Positions 8,203 through 16,860 of a stretch of DNA of 64,000 bases are shown one piece after another. The translations under genes were made by a program, and so were the position numbers. Position 1 is the stretch's first letter; each line of letters opens with the position of its first letter. The stretch comes from SMBSF63 sp034003545 (lineage in GTDB: Bacteria > Chloroflexota > Anaerolineae > Anaerolineales > Anaerolineaceae), in NCBI GenBank assembly GCA_964447155.1, contig CAYURM010000006.1, positions 55,311 through 119,310 of the forward strand, written 5' to 3'. The notes beneath the pieces are model-generated. The model made no database searches. It saw only the letters and a program-made list of their open reading frames with translations, and was not told where the DNA came from.

Positions 8203-11200
8203 TTATTTCTTTCGCATTCGCTGTGCGGCATCTACACCCAGGCGGATACTGGTCTTTTCAGCACCCAGCGAGTCGCCCAGTTCGCGGATCGCCACCTGCA
8301 AGGCACTTTCCACTGAAGTGGTCGCCTGGATCTTCTGGCTGATGGCGTTGATCAAAGCTTCCTGTTCTGCCATTGAACGGCTTTCCTGCAATAATTTCTC
8401 ACGCTCTGCTTCTACATTGCGCTGCTCGGTGACATCACGAATCAGGGCCACCGCCTCGCCAGCTTCATTGACAACCATACGCGCTTCAAGCGAGTCCATT
8501 CCGCCGTTTTGATTGGGCAGTTGATAATCAAATGTCTGCATTTCTCCTTCAGCTGCACCCTTTTCCAAAGCCGCTTTCGTCAAGGCGGAAACATCGGGAG
8601 GCAGCACCTCAAAATATTTTTTACCCAGGAAGACTTCCGGCGGGACAATCGTTCCCCCTTCAGCGCCCTTATAGTCCACAATCTTGCCAGCAGCATCAAA
8701 GCGGAAGATCATATCCGGCACTGCATTCACCAGGGTCTGCAAACGCGCTTCGTTTTCAGCCAGCGCTGCCTGGGCTTTTTTGATGTCCGTAATATCAATA
8801 AAGGTACCCGCCTGGAATGCTGCTTCGCCGTTTTCGTCGCGTTCAATATTCGCTCTCAAAGAGAACCATACCAGACGATCACCTGGGAACAACCCACGAT
8901 ATTCAAGCTCATATTCGTCAATGTTTTTCTGAAGATTACCAATCAGTGTTTCACCAACCATTTGCAGATCATCGGGATGAATGGTCTGCTCAAATGGCAC
9001 ACGCCCAGAAGTGAAATCTTCTGCTCCATATCCATATTGGGCCACGTTTTCTGACACATACAAGATGCGGTCAAGCATATTATCGACAATTTTGCGCCGA
9101 TAAACAATCACCGGGCTCTGCTCAATAACTTTGTTCGCCTGCTGGATCACCGCGTACTGTTCTGCGTTCTGCAAAGCCACTGCCACCTGTGAAGCCAGCG
9201 TGGTCAGCACTTCTGCATCATCCTGGTCGAAACGCCGCGTACCGGCAGCCTGCACATCCAGCACACCGATGACCGTTTCTCCGGCCATCATCGGCACGGC
9301 CATCTCGGCCTTCGTTTCCGGCAGCAAGGGGTGCGGCAGGAAGTTCGGGTCGGCCATAACGTCATTCACAATGACGCCTTCTTTGGTGCGGGCGGCCCGC
9401 GCCACCAGGGACTGCTCTGCATCAAACGAAATGGTGCGTGTTTCGGCCACCATCTGATCGCCAATCTCCCCTGCACCGGACACCAGTTCCAGCGTATCGC
9501 CGGCTTCATTCAGTTGATACACATGCGCATGGTAGAAGCCGAAGCGTTCCTTGGTTAGATCCACCACCTGCTTAAGCAGGGTCAATGGGTCCGTTTGCTG
9601 GGTGACGGCGGTTGCTACCTCCGCCACCGTGTTCAGTTCCTGTGCGCGTTTGTCAATCAACGCTCGATCAGCGCGCTGCTCGGTGACATCACGGATCAAC
9701 CCAACGGCCTCGCCGGTGTCAGTGGTAATAATCCGGGCTTCCAGCGTTTCCAGCTCACCCGCCTGGTTTGGCAGTTGATATTCAAAAGTTTGAATTTCCT
9801 TCTCCGCAATGCCCTTATCAATAGCTTCCTTTGTTAGCGCAGCCACGTTCGGCGGCAGCACCTCTGCATAATGCTTCCCAAGGAAAACCTCTGGCGGCAC
9901 GATCGTCCCCCCTTCAGCTCCCTTATAATCGACAAACGTTCCGGCAGCATCAAAACGGAAGATCATATCCGGCACTGCATCCACCAGGTTCTGCAAACGT
10001 GCTTCGTTTTCAGCCAGCGCTTCTTCCGCCTGTTTAAGCTCGGTAATATCCTGGTTCGTACCATACAAGCCGATCGGGATACCCTGTGCATCCCGGCTCA
10101 CCCGTAATCGCATCACTACATTCCGCCATTTGCCATCCCCGCCTTTCAGGCGAGCTTCCGCGGATCCTTCATAATCTGGATCAGTAGACTGCAAAGCCTC
10201 CTGAATTTTGAGGGGCACCTCGGCTCCATCATCAGGATGAACGATTTCTCCAGCGAATTTCTCCGCTGGCATCCAGTGTCCGCCAGCTTCTTCTGCCGTG
10301 GTATGCAAAATACGGCGGTAATAATCATCATTGAACAGAAAATTGCCCCTGGTAATATCAAATTCCCAATAAGCCAATTGAGCAAGATCAAGCGCCTCAT
10401 CCAGTTGCGTCCGGGCTATTTGCAATTCTTCAAACTGGCGGGCATTTTGCAAAGCCACTGCCACCTGTGAAGCCAGCGTGGTCAGCACTTCTGCATCATC
10501 CTGGTCGAAACGCCGCGTACCGGCAGCCTGCACATCCAGCACACCGATGACCGTTTCTCCGGCCATCATCGGCACGGCCATCTCGGCCTTCGTTTCCGGC
10601 AGCAAGGGGTGCGGCAGGAAGTTCGGGTCGGCCATAACGTCATTCACAATGACGCCTTCTTTGGTGCGGGCGGCCCGCGCCACCAGGGACTGCTCTGCAT
10701 CAAACGAAATGGTGCGTGTTTCGGCCACCATCTGATCGCCAATCTCCCCTGCACCGGACACCAGTTCCAGCGTATCGCCGGCTTCATTCAGTTGATACAC
10801 ATGCGCATGGTAGAAGCCGAAGCGTTCCTTGGTTAGATCCACCACCTGCTTAAGCAGGGTCAATGGGTCCGTTTGCTGGGTGACGGCGGTTGCTACCTCC
10901 GCCACCGTGTTCAGTTCCTGTGCGCGTTTGTCAATCAACGCTCGATCAGCGCGCTGCTCGGTGACATCACGGACCAACCCAACAGCCTCACCAGTTTCAG
11001 TGGTAATAATCCGGGCTTCCAGTGTTTCCAGCTCACCCGCCTGGTTTGGCAGTTGATACTCAAAGATTTGGGTTTCCTTTTCAGCAACGCCCCTTTCAAG
11101 GGCCTCTTTTGTCAACGCAGATACGTTTGGGGGCAGCACTTCGGCGTAATGTTTCCCCAGGAAGACTTCCGGCGGCACGATCGTGCCTCTTTCAGAACCT

Positions 11201-11403
11201 TTGTAGTCGACAAAATGCCCTTCTGCATCGAAGCGAAACAGCATATCCGGCACAGCATTCACCAAAGTACGGAAACGCTCTTCACTATCGGCCAATTCCT
11301 GTGTTGGGTCTTTTAATAAGGCCCGCTGCAAGATTTCGACCTGTGCCTGAGCCTTCGCCAGGGCTTCCAACAACTCTTCTCGTGTCAAATTATGATCTTC
11401 CAT
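8203..11403 (-). CDS. Giant PAS/GAF sensor protein without kinase domain
   Basis: 1066 residues. After a short coiled N-terminus come PAS (about 40-150), GAF (170-325), PAS with PAC (340-455), PAS (465-575), GAF (595-750), PAS (760-890) and PAS (900-1010), then a coiled coil and the beginning of a GAF-like domain at the C-terminus. No DHp, HATPase, GGDEF, EAL or receiver domain is present, so it can sense but not signal alone; the histidine kinase two genes on is the likely partner. The two GAF domains are identical over about 165 residues and also at DNA level. PAS 1, 3 and 5 are close relatives of one another. It ends 34 bp before the ParA-like gene. Confidence 0.88.
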   Translation of the reverse strand: MEDHNLTREELLEALAKAQAQVEILQRALLKDPTQELADSEERFRTLVNAVPDMLFRFDAEGHFVDYKGSERGTIVPPEVFLGKHYAEVLPPNVSALTKEALERGVAEKETQIFEYQLPNQAGELETLEARIITTETGEAVGLVRDVTEQRADRALIDKRAQELNTVAEVATAVTQQTDPLTLLKQVVDLTKERFGFYHAHVYQLNEAGDTLELVSGAGEIGDQMVAETRTISFDAEQSLVARAARTKEGVIVNDVMADPNFLPHPLLPETKAEMAVPMMAGETVIGVLDVQAAGTRRFDQDDAEVLTTLASQVAVALQNARQFEELQIARTQLDEALDLAQLAYWEFDITRGNFLFNDDYYRRILHTTAEEAGGHWMPAEKFAGEIVHPDDGAEVPLKIQEALQSTDPDYEGSAEARLKGGDGKWRNVVMRLRVSRDAQGIPIGLYGTNQDITELKQAEEALAENEARLQNLVDAVPDMIFRFDAAGTFVDYKGAEGGTIVPPEVFLGKHYAEVLPPNVAALTKEAIDKGIAEKEIQTFEYQLPNQAGELETLEARIITTDTGEAVGLIRDVTEQRADRALIDKRAQELNTVAEVATAVTQQTDPLTLLKQVVDLTKERFGFYHAHVYQLNEAGDTLELVSGAGEIGDQMVAETRTISFDAEQSLVARAARTKEGVIVNDVMADPNFLPHPLLPETKAEMAVPMMAGETVIGVLDVQAAGTRRFDQDDAEVLTTLASQVAVALQNAEQYAVIQQANKVIEQSPVIVYRRKIVDNMLDRILYVSENVAQYGYGAEDFTSGRVPFEQTIHPDDLQMVGETLIGNLQKNIDEYELEYRGLFPGDRLVWFSLRANIERDENGEAAFQAGTFIDITDIKKAQAALAENEARLQTLVNAVPDMIFRFDAAGKIVDYKGAEGGTIVPPEVFLGKKYFEVLPPDVSALTKAALEKGAAEGEMQTFDYQLPNQNGGMDSLEARMVVNEAGEAVALIRDVTEQRNVEAEREKLLQESRSMAEQEALINAISQKIQATTSVESALQVAIRELGDSLGAEKTSIRLGVDAAQRMRKK
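9170..9695 (-). repeat. 526-bp internal duplication, copy 2 (inside PAS/GAF gene)
   Basis: Identical base for base to 10448-10973, offset 1278 bp (426 codons, in frame). It encodes the whole GAF domain and its flanks. Similarity continues at a lower level into the PAS-coding region beyond 9695. Confidence 0.97.
10448..10973 (-). repeat. 526-bp internal duplication, copy 1 (inside PAS/GAF gene)
   Basis: Perfect copy of 9170-9695. The absence of even synonymous differences points to recent duplication or ongoing gene conversion. Confidence 0.97.
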
Positions 11404-11445
11404 CGTCTACTTTCTCCGGGAAACAACGATATTTCAACTTAAACC

Positions 11446-11687
11446 TTTGATTAATTCAATTCATTCCATCGCAAATCAATACCATAAAATTACTACGCAA
11501 GCACGCCAACAAACCTTATGATGCAATTTCCATTCCCATCCACGCCTATCCTGGAATGACTTCTTATTTGATTAATTCAATTCATTCCATCGCAAATCAA
11601 TACCATAAAATTACTACGCAAGCACGCCAACAAACCTTATGATGCAATTTCCATTCCCATCCACGCCTATCCTGGAATGACTTCTTA
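11446..11687. repeat. Perfect tandem duplication, 2 x 121 bp
   Basis: 11446-11566 and 11567-11687 are identical. The unit contains no open frame of note. It lies 43 bp upstream of the start of the PAS/GAF gene, so the duplication may double that gene's promoter or control region. Confidence 0.97.
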
Positions 11688-12127
11688 AAGGAAAATTATC
11701 AGATTCAAACCTAAAAGTCAAGATTTATAGCGGCTACCTTGCAAAACTGTAAATTCACCAGGCAAAGGAGTAAATTACGGGATCCCACATAGCCCAAAAA
11801 AAGACGTTTCAATCATCGGCTGTCCGATAAATATACGCTGGATTGAACGGGGCAAGCCAATGATTCAAACCTCTATATCATAGATACATTCTACTCTTTC
11901 CGACCTCAGCGCGCCATAAAATTTTAATGAAACATTTAAATCCAAATTTCCAAAACCCGCATATATTCATTACTGTTTCATTACTGTTCATATATTATTT
12001 TATCACCAAAAAGCGAAGGGTGTAAGCGGGAAGCTCGATTGCGAGCGGGCTGCCTCTCACGCCGTCCCCCACACCCAATTTATCGCCCCCGCTCAAACTA
12101 AACATATCTTGAGAGGCGCATAATCCA
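11688..12127. other. Intergenic stretch, no gene seen
   Basis: AT-rich sequence between the signalling operon and the catabolic island. No coding frame, tRNA or clear promoter was recognised. A small stem (GCTCG/CGAGC) lies near 12033-12046. Confidence 0.5.
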
Positions 12128-12166
12128 AGAGCGTTCGCATATCTGTACCGATATCGCGAACGCTCT
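12128..12166 (-). terminator. Long hairpin at the end of the catabolic island
   Basis: AGAGCGTTCGC plus ATATC (12128-12143) pairs with 12150-12166 with a single bulged base and a 6-nt loop. It lies 45 bp beyond the stop of the last island gene. There is no U-run, so it may stabilise or pause RNA rather than be a classic terminator. Confidence 0.5.
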
Positions 12167-12210
12167 CTGAAATGCTGCGGCTGACTGGGCGAATTGGAGT
12201 TTGGCCCAGA

Positions 12211-12909
12211 TCACCTGTTTACAGGAAAATACAATCTTTTCTTGCTGGTGTGAACCCCATAGCCCAAAAGGCCCTCCAATAATTTCAAAGCGCAAACCAC
12301 ACCATCCAACACGGGGACCTGCAATTCTTTTTCTAATCTTTTATCCAGCCCACTCATTCCTGCGCATCCCAGGCAAATCACTTCTGCGCTATCTTCATCC
12401 AATGCGGCACGAGCCTCCCTCAAAATCATTGAATAGGTATCTTGATCATCCAGAGATTCCAAATTTGAGACGGCCATCCGGGTGGTTCGAATCGACGCAC
12501 AGCGGCTCTGAAGCCCATAATGCTTTACCGCTTCCCACAGCAGCGGTTCCCATCTGTCATTTGTTGTCACCACACTAAATTTATGTCCCAACATGCAGCC
12601 AAAATACATCGAAGCTTCTGCAATGCCCAGCACCGGCTTGTCTGTGATCTCCCTTAACGCATATATCACGGGATGATCACTAAAGCACGCAATAACAAAA
12701 GCATCAAAATGATCCATATTCTCTTTTAAAAGCTTGAGCGTGCCCCCCACACTCAAAAGCTCGTCATAAACACCCTCTATTGACCGGGGCCCCGAATCCG
12801 GATTTTTGGCGGCTGCAATCGTCGAAGCAAGAGCATACTGCGTGACCGTATCCAGTATACGCCGCGTAAACTCTTCAGATGTATTGGGATTAACAAATAG
12901 TATTCTCAT
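12211..12909 (-). CDS. Hydantoin/allantoin racemase-type Asp/Glu racemase family protein
   Basis: 232 residues. Members of this family interconvert enantiomers by a two-cysteine, cofactor-free mechanism. Both cysteines are present: C75 in VIACFSD and C182 in ICLGCAGM, together with the N-terminal VNPNTSE loop. The ATG at 12909 is chosen because an AGGA lies 9 bp before it; a TTG three codons upstream is also possible. It is the last gene of the 18.2-12.2 kb operon, after hydantoinase-like, creatininase and amidohydrolase genes. A role in racemising a hydantoin or allantoin so that stereospecific hydrolases can use both forms is likely; the exact substrate is unknown. Confidence 0.85.
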   Translation of the reverse strand: MRILFVNPNTSEEFTRRILDTVTQYALASTIAAAKNPDSGPRSIEGVYDELLSVGGTLKLLKENMDHFDAFVIACFSDHPVIYALREITDKPVLGIAEASMYFGCMLGHKFSVVTTNDRWEPLLWEAVKHYGLQSRCASIRTTRMAVSNLESLDDQDTYSMILREARAALDEDSAEVICLGCAGMSGLDKRLEKELQVPVLDGVVCALKLLEGLLGYGVHTSKKRLYFPVNR

Positions 12910-12950
12910 TTTATTCAATCCTGATTTCTTTCACCAAACAGCTTCCGTCT

Positions 12951-14459
12951 CTAATCACCAGCCCACCTGTTCATCCCGACATCTCTGGCCGCCGCGCGCA
13001 AATACATCTCCCGATAATAGGGTTCCAGTTTACTTGCCGCGGATTGTGTCTTTTGAATTTCCAGCTTGTAGGACTTCATTAATTCTCGAACCTCTGCTTT
13101 AACGTCTTCCTCGTCTACTGTCAGGACCTTCCCATTCTCATACACAATCTGTCCGCCAACCATTGTCATCAATACGGATGAGCCGTTTTCACTATAAACC
13201 AATTGACGATAAATATCATTTAACGGTGTAAAGGCGATTGAATTAAGGTCAAGCAGAATCAGATCGGCTTCATAACCAGGAACCAGCGCACCTGTCTGGC
13301 CTTCCAGCCGCATCGCCCGTGCCCCGCCCCTGGTTAATGCCCGAACGATCTCTTTGGCTTTCGGCCACTTTTGATAATCCGGGTCCGTAATGGAATGGAT
13401 CAGGCCCGCCATTTTTCCTACTGCCCACATGTTGGCCGTATCATCTGAACAGGCCTCATCGCTCCCCAGACAAATGGGAATCCCATGGTCACGTAATTTT
13501 CGGAAGTTCATAATCCCGCTTCCCAGCCGCAAATTACAAACCGGGTTATGTGCAACTGCACAACCAGCCTGAGTAATCAGATCCACATCATTATCATCCA
13601 CCCAAATTGAATGAATAATCATCATGCGCTCATCAAGCAGCCCCAAATCATGGACGTATTGAACCAACGATTTTCCGTATTTCTCCTCGCCCAAAACGCG
13701 CTGGAGTTTTGTTTCAAGGATATGCACATCAAAAGGAATATCAAGCTCTTTGCTGATCCGGGACAGCGCCTCAAAGTAATCCACCTTTACCCGCTGCGGC
13801 GCAGACACAGAAACACCCGCCCTAACCCGCCCGCCGCTGGTATTATGCCAATTATCAATTAAATACCTGTAACAGTCCAAAAGCTCTTCCGAAGACATTA
13901 ACGGTGCGTTCGCCATTTGCCGGCGAATATCGTCAGGGAGCAGATCATACAGGAATGGATACTTTTCATATTCCACTACGTTCGGTTGATCGATCGTTGC
14001 CACGGCTCTAATGCCACTATCCGTATATCCCTGCATCAAACCATCAATTGCTTCAGGCGTAGGAACGGGGACATAGAAGGCATCATCGTGAACCGCCGTG
14101 ATCCCCAATTTAAGCATCTCGATATTACCCAGCAAAGTTCGAATGTAATTCATATGGTGATCGGGGGGAGAATCACTCAACGGTGGAACTTCATAAAGCA
14201 TAAATATTTCCAAAGGCAGATTATCCAAAGCACCTTTCATGAAATTGCCGGGAGAATGAATATGACCATTCACCAGACCCGGCATGACCAACTTCCCGGA
14301 AGCATCAATAACCCGCAGTTTTGGATCATTTTCTGGAACCTGCAAATCTGTCCCGATCTTCTTTATTTTTGTGCCTTCAACAAGCAGATCAGCTTTTTCA
14401 AACTCCGTAAAATCGTCATCCATTGTCAGAATATGTGCATTCTTTATCAAAGTTGCCAT
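12951..14459 (-). CDS. ATZ/TRZ-type amidohydrolase
   Basis: 502 residues, subtype III-like metal-dependent TIM-barrel amidohydrolase or deaminase (chlorohydrolase, guanine deaminase, cytosine deaminase relatives). Metal ligands can be read: HIH in LVNGHIHSPGN, H with a catalytic Glu in VHILETK, H in IIHSIWVDD and D in LGSDEACSDD. Flanking beta-sandwich strands at both ends are typical. The start at 14459 has AAGGAG 8 bp upstream and matches the family's N-terminus (MATLIKNAHILT); an in-frame codon at 14528 would add an unlikely 23-residue leader. Substrate unknown; neighbours suggest a cyclic amide, ureide or amino-heterocycle. Confidence 0.85.
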   Translation of the reverse strand: MATLIKNAHILTMDDDFTEFEKADLLVEGTKIKKIGTDLQVPENDPKLRVIDASGKLVMPGLVNGHIHSPGNFMKGALDNLPLEIFMLYEVPPLSDSPPDHHMNYIRTLLGNIEMLKLGITAVHDDAFYVPVPTPEAIDGLMQGYTDSGIRAVATIDQPNVVEYEKYPFLYDLLPDDIRRQMANAPLMSSEELLDCYRYLIDNWHNTSGGRVRAGVSVSAPQRVKVDYFEALSRISKELDIPFDVHILETKLQRVLGEEKYGKSLVQYVHDLGLLDERMMIIHSIWVDDNDVDLITQAGCAVAHNPVCNLRLGSGIMNFRKLRDHGIPICLGSDEACSDDTANMWAVGKMAGLIHSITDPDYQKWPKAKEIVRALTRGGARAMRLEGQTGALVPGYEADLILLDLNSIAFTPLNDIYRQLVYSENGSSVLMTMVGGQIVYENGKVLTVDEEDVKAEVRELMKSYKLEIQKTQSAASKLEPYYREMYLRAAARDVGMNRWAGD

Positions 14460-14524
14460 AATGCGTTCTCCTTCAAAATTTAATCCAGTGAATGTTTCAA
14501 AATCAAGCTGTTTTCCCGCTAAAA

Positions 14525-15304
14525 TCAAACCGGAAATTCAGTTCGAATGACATTTACAATCCCTTTCGTGACCGCTGCCAAAATGCGTTCGCCCTTTTCC
14601 CGGCTAGCAAGGGTGGCCTTCCAGAAAACGCCAGATTCAGGCGCCGCATCTTCAGGCACAGGGAAAACATCATAGTCAAATGGCTGCGGGGGTTGACCAT
14701 CTACAATCCGGGAATCATGCACCAGGTCAGGGTGCGCAGCCATCATCGCAGAAGTCTCCCAAATTGCAGCATGCTCCACAGCCCAACCCGGAAAATCTGT
14801 TCCAAATAAAAACTTTTCCAATTCAGGGTCGGATGAAACGCCTAAACCATTGGGGTTATCTATGCGAAGAATTTTCAAACCGTCAACCTGGCCTTCACTC
14901 TTTACCGCCTCATCGATTCCCTCATAGACAAAAGGAACGTTTTCCAAATGCCAGTCCAATACCACAATCCGGCGCCATCCCTGAGAAATAAATTGCTCAA
15001 TAATATCCTTGACGACTTCGATCAAAGTAACCCCGCGGATACCGATGCTCCCCTTAAAATGCGGGCCGCCGCCGCTGCGCAAAAGTGATTTATACCCATA
15101 GGTCATACAAGGCGCAACAATGCCATGCACTTGATTGGCGATGCGTTCAGCGATCGCCATCGGCAAATATTCATCAACGCCCAAAGGAAGGTGGGGCCCA
15201 TGCTGTTCAATCGTTCCGACACAGAAAATCAAAATCCGGTTATGGTGAATGGCCTCCTCAATCTCAGGCCACGTCATTTCCATCATACGCAAGCTTGAAC
15301 TCAT
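14525..15304 (-). CDS. Creatininase-family amidohydrolase
   Basis: 259 residues, usual for the creatininase family. The metal-binding motif GTIEQHGPHLPLGVDEYL (Glu, His, Asp) lies near residue 32 and a second ligand group EHAAIWETSAM near residue 180. Family members open creatinine-like rings or cleave related cyclic amides and formamides. The ATG at 15304 has GGAGG at a good distance. Its neighbours are two small amidohydrolases upstream and an ATZ-type enzyme downstream. Whether creatinine, a hydantoin-like ring or another amide is the substrate cannot be decided from sequence. Confidence 0.85.
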   Translation of the reverse strand: MSSSLRMMEMTWPEIEEAIHHNRILIFCVGTIEQHGPHLPLGVDEYLPMAIAERIANQVHGIVAPCMTYGYKSLLRSGGGPHFKGSIGIRGVTLIEVVKDIIEQFISQGWRRIVVLDWHLENVPFVYEGIDEAVKSEGQVDGLKILRIDNPNGLGVSSDPELEKFLFGTDFPGWAVEHAAIWETSAMMAAHPDLVHDSRIVDGQPPQPFDYDVFPVPEDAAPESGVFWKATLASREKGERILAAVTKGIVNVIRTEFPV

Positions 15305-15316
15305 CAAACCCTCCAA

Positions 15317-16066
15317 CTATTCAATGTTCAAAATCCGTTTAATATTTCCAGCAAATATCGCTTCTTTTTGAGCTGAGGTAAGATTGAGGTAATTAATCCG
15401 CTCGACTTCCAGCCGCATATCCATCCACGGAGTGTGGCTGCCAAAGATTAACCGTTCAACCCCCAGATCTTGCACTAATTTTTCCATCACAAAGGGAGCA
15501 TACATCCCTGAAGTTTCCATGATGAGATTTGGACATTCATGCATGGCAATCTCAGCATCAGTCAGGGCAAATGCACTGCTGTCCAATTGCAAGCCATGTG
15601 TTCCAATTACAGTTACTTCTGGAAAACGTTTTGCTAATTCAGCAATGTCCAGTGGATGGGAAACCAGGGAATAGCCTGCCTCAACCATCACCGGCATCTG
15701 ATACTGACTGGCAAGTTTCATCAAAGGATCTACGATAGGACCCGATACAGGAAACAATTCCTCCCAGGGATGTAAAATCAATCCGCAAAAGCCATATTCA
15801 TCGTGTGCTTTCTTTAGTTCGTCCACGGCTGATTCTTTCTGCCATGGGTCTACCCTCGCCCAACCCAAAAATTTGGCGGGATATTGCTTCACAACTTCTT
15901 TCACCATCCGGTTAGCAGAGCACAGGGAATATGTCTTTGGTTTATTTGGAGCGAGGATAACCTGACTCACCCCACATGTATCCATTAAGCTGATCAAATC
16001 CTCAACCGATTGGTGCTGATCAAACAAGGACTCGCCAACATATACATGAGAATCGATTATTCGCAT
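15317..16066 (-). CDS. Amidohydrolase_2-like protein with altered metal site
   Basis: 249 residues, same fold and length as the gene before it. The expected N-terminal H-x-H is HVY (IIDSHVYVG), the strand-5 histidine is replaced (MPVMVEAGY), and the final Asp of the GSDxP motif is His (FGSHTPWMD); only the GTH histidine is clearly kept. It may bind metal differently or be a non-catalytic partner. The ATG at 16066 follows GGAGG by 7 bp and overlaps the end of the intact paralog by 10 bp, suggesting coupled synthesis of the two proteins. Confidence 0.8.
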   Translation of the reverse strand: MRIIDSHVYVGESLFDQHQSVEDLISLMDTCGVSQVILAPNKPKTYSLCSANRMVKEVVKQYPAKFLGWARVDPWQKESAVDELKKAHDEYGFCGLILHPWEELFPVSGPIVDPLMKLASQYQMPVMVEAGYSLVSHPLDIAELAKRFPEVTVIGTHGLQLDSSAFALTDAEIAMHECPNLIMETSGMYAPFVMEKLVQDLGVERLIFGSHTPWMDMRLEVERINYLNLTSAQKEAIFAGNIKRILNIE

Positions 16067-16827
16067 TTCAGTTCCTCCGTGTCTATGCCCATCATTTGTG
16101 CATAGTTTTTCCACATCACAAGCTGTTCTTGTTCCAATGAGAGTCCTGCCAACTCCACCTTAAGAATTTCCAGGCGAATATCACAACAAGGAGCATCAGA
16201 TCCAAAAAGAACCTTCTCGGCGCCCAAATGGTCTACCGCTTTTCGAACCATATTGGGAAAAGGAATTTCACTTGTATCAACCCACACATTTGATCGGCGC
16301 GCAGCAACTTCTAATGCAGAATCGTTGGAAAAAAAGCCGCCGATATGTGCCAGAATAATTTTTGTGTCCGGCGCCTGTGCCGCCAGTCTGTCAATTTGAT
16401 AGGGCAAGCACATCATCTCATCCCCACAATGGAATAAAACCGGAAGCCCAAGCTCACCGGCACGCTGTGCCAGTTTCACAGTGAGCGGGCCAAATGGGTA
16501 AAGTGTATAATGCGCCGGATGCAGCTTGACACCCCGGATTTTATAATTGCGGACTGATTCTTCCAAAGTTCGAATACACTCTTCATCAAACCAGGGATCC
16601 AATCTGGCATAACCGATCAGCCGCTTCGGGTACTTTTCGACTGCCTCACCAATCACCCTCAAATTATCAGGCTCTGGCCCAGGCGAATTCAGATAACCAC
16701 TGATAACTGCCATGCTGATGCCTGCCTGGTCCATCAGCTTGATTAATTTGTCAGCCGTATCGTACCAACCTAAAGCCGGCACAACATCTACATGTGCATG
16801 AGAATCTAAAATAATATTTTGAACCAT
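16057..16827 (-). CDS. Amidohydrolase_2 family metal-dependent hydrolase
   Basis: 256 residues, small TIM-barrel hydrolase (the family of aminocarboxymuconate-semialdehyde decarboxylase and related lactonases). Metal ligands are intact: HAH in ILDSHAHVD, H in LPVLFHCGD, H in IILAHIGG and D in LFGSDAPCCD. The start at 16827 has GGAG 8 bp upstream. It lies between an allantoinase-like gene and its own degenerate paralog, in an operon with creatininase and racemase. Likely to hydrolyse or decarboxylate a ring-opened ureide; substrate unknown. Confidence 0.82.
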   Translation of the reverse strand: MVQNIILDSHAHVDVVPALGWYDTADKLIKLMDQAGISMAVISGYLNSPGPEPDNLRVIGEAVEKYPKRLIGYARLDPWFDEECIRTLEESVRNYKIRGVKLHPAHYTLYPFGPLTVKLAQRAGELGLPVLFHCGDEMMCLPYQIDRLAAQAPDTKIILAHIGGFFSNDSALEVAARRSNVWVDTSEIPFPNMVRKAVDHLGAEKVLFGSDAPCCDIRLEILKVELAGLSLEQEQLVMWKNYAQMMGIDTEELKCE

Positions 16828-16860
16828 CACTATTACTCCTGCCAAGATCAAATATGAAAA

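Noticed and set aside
11446..11687. CRISPR array
   Set aside because: Only two 121-bp units that are identical throughout, with no spacers; no cas genes in the window.
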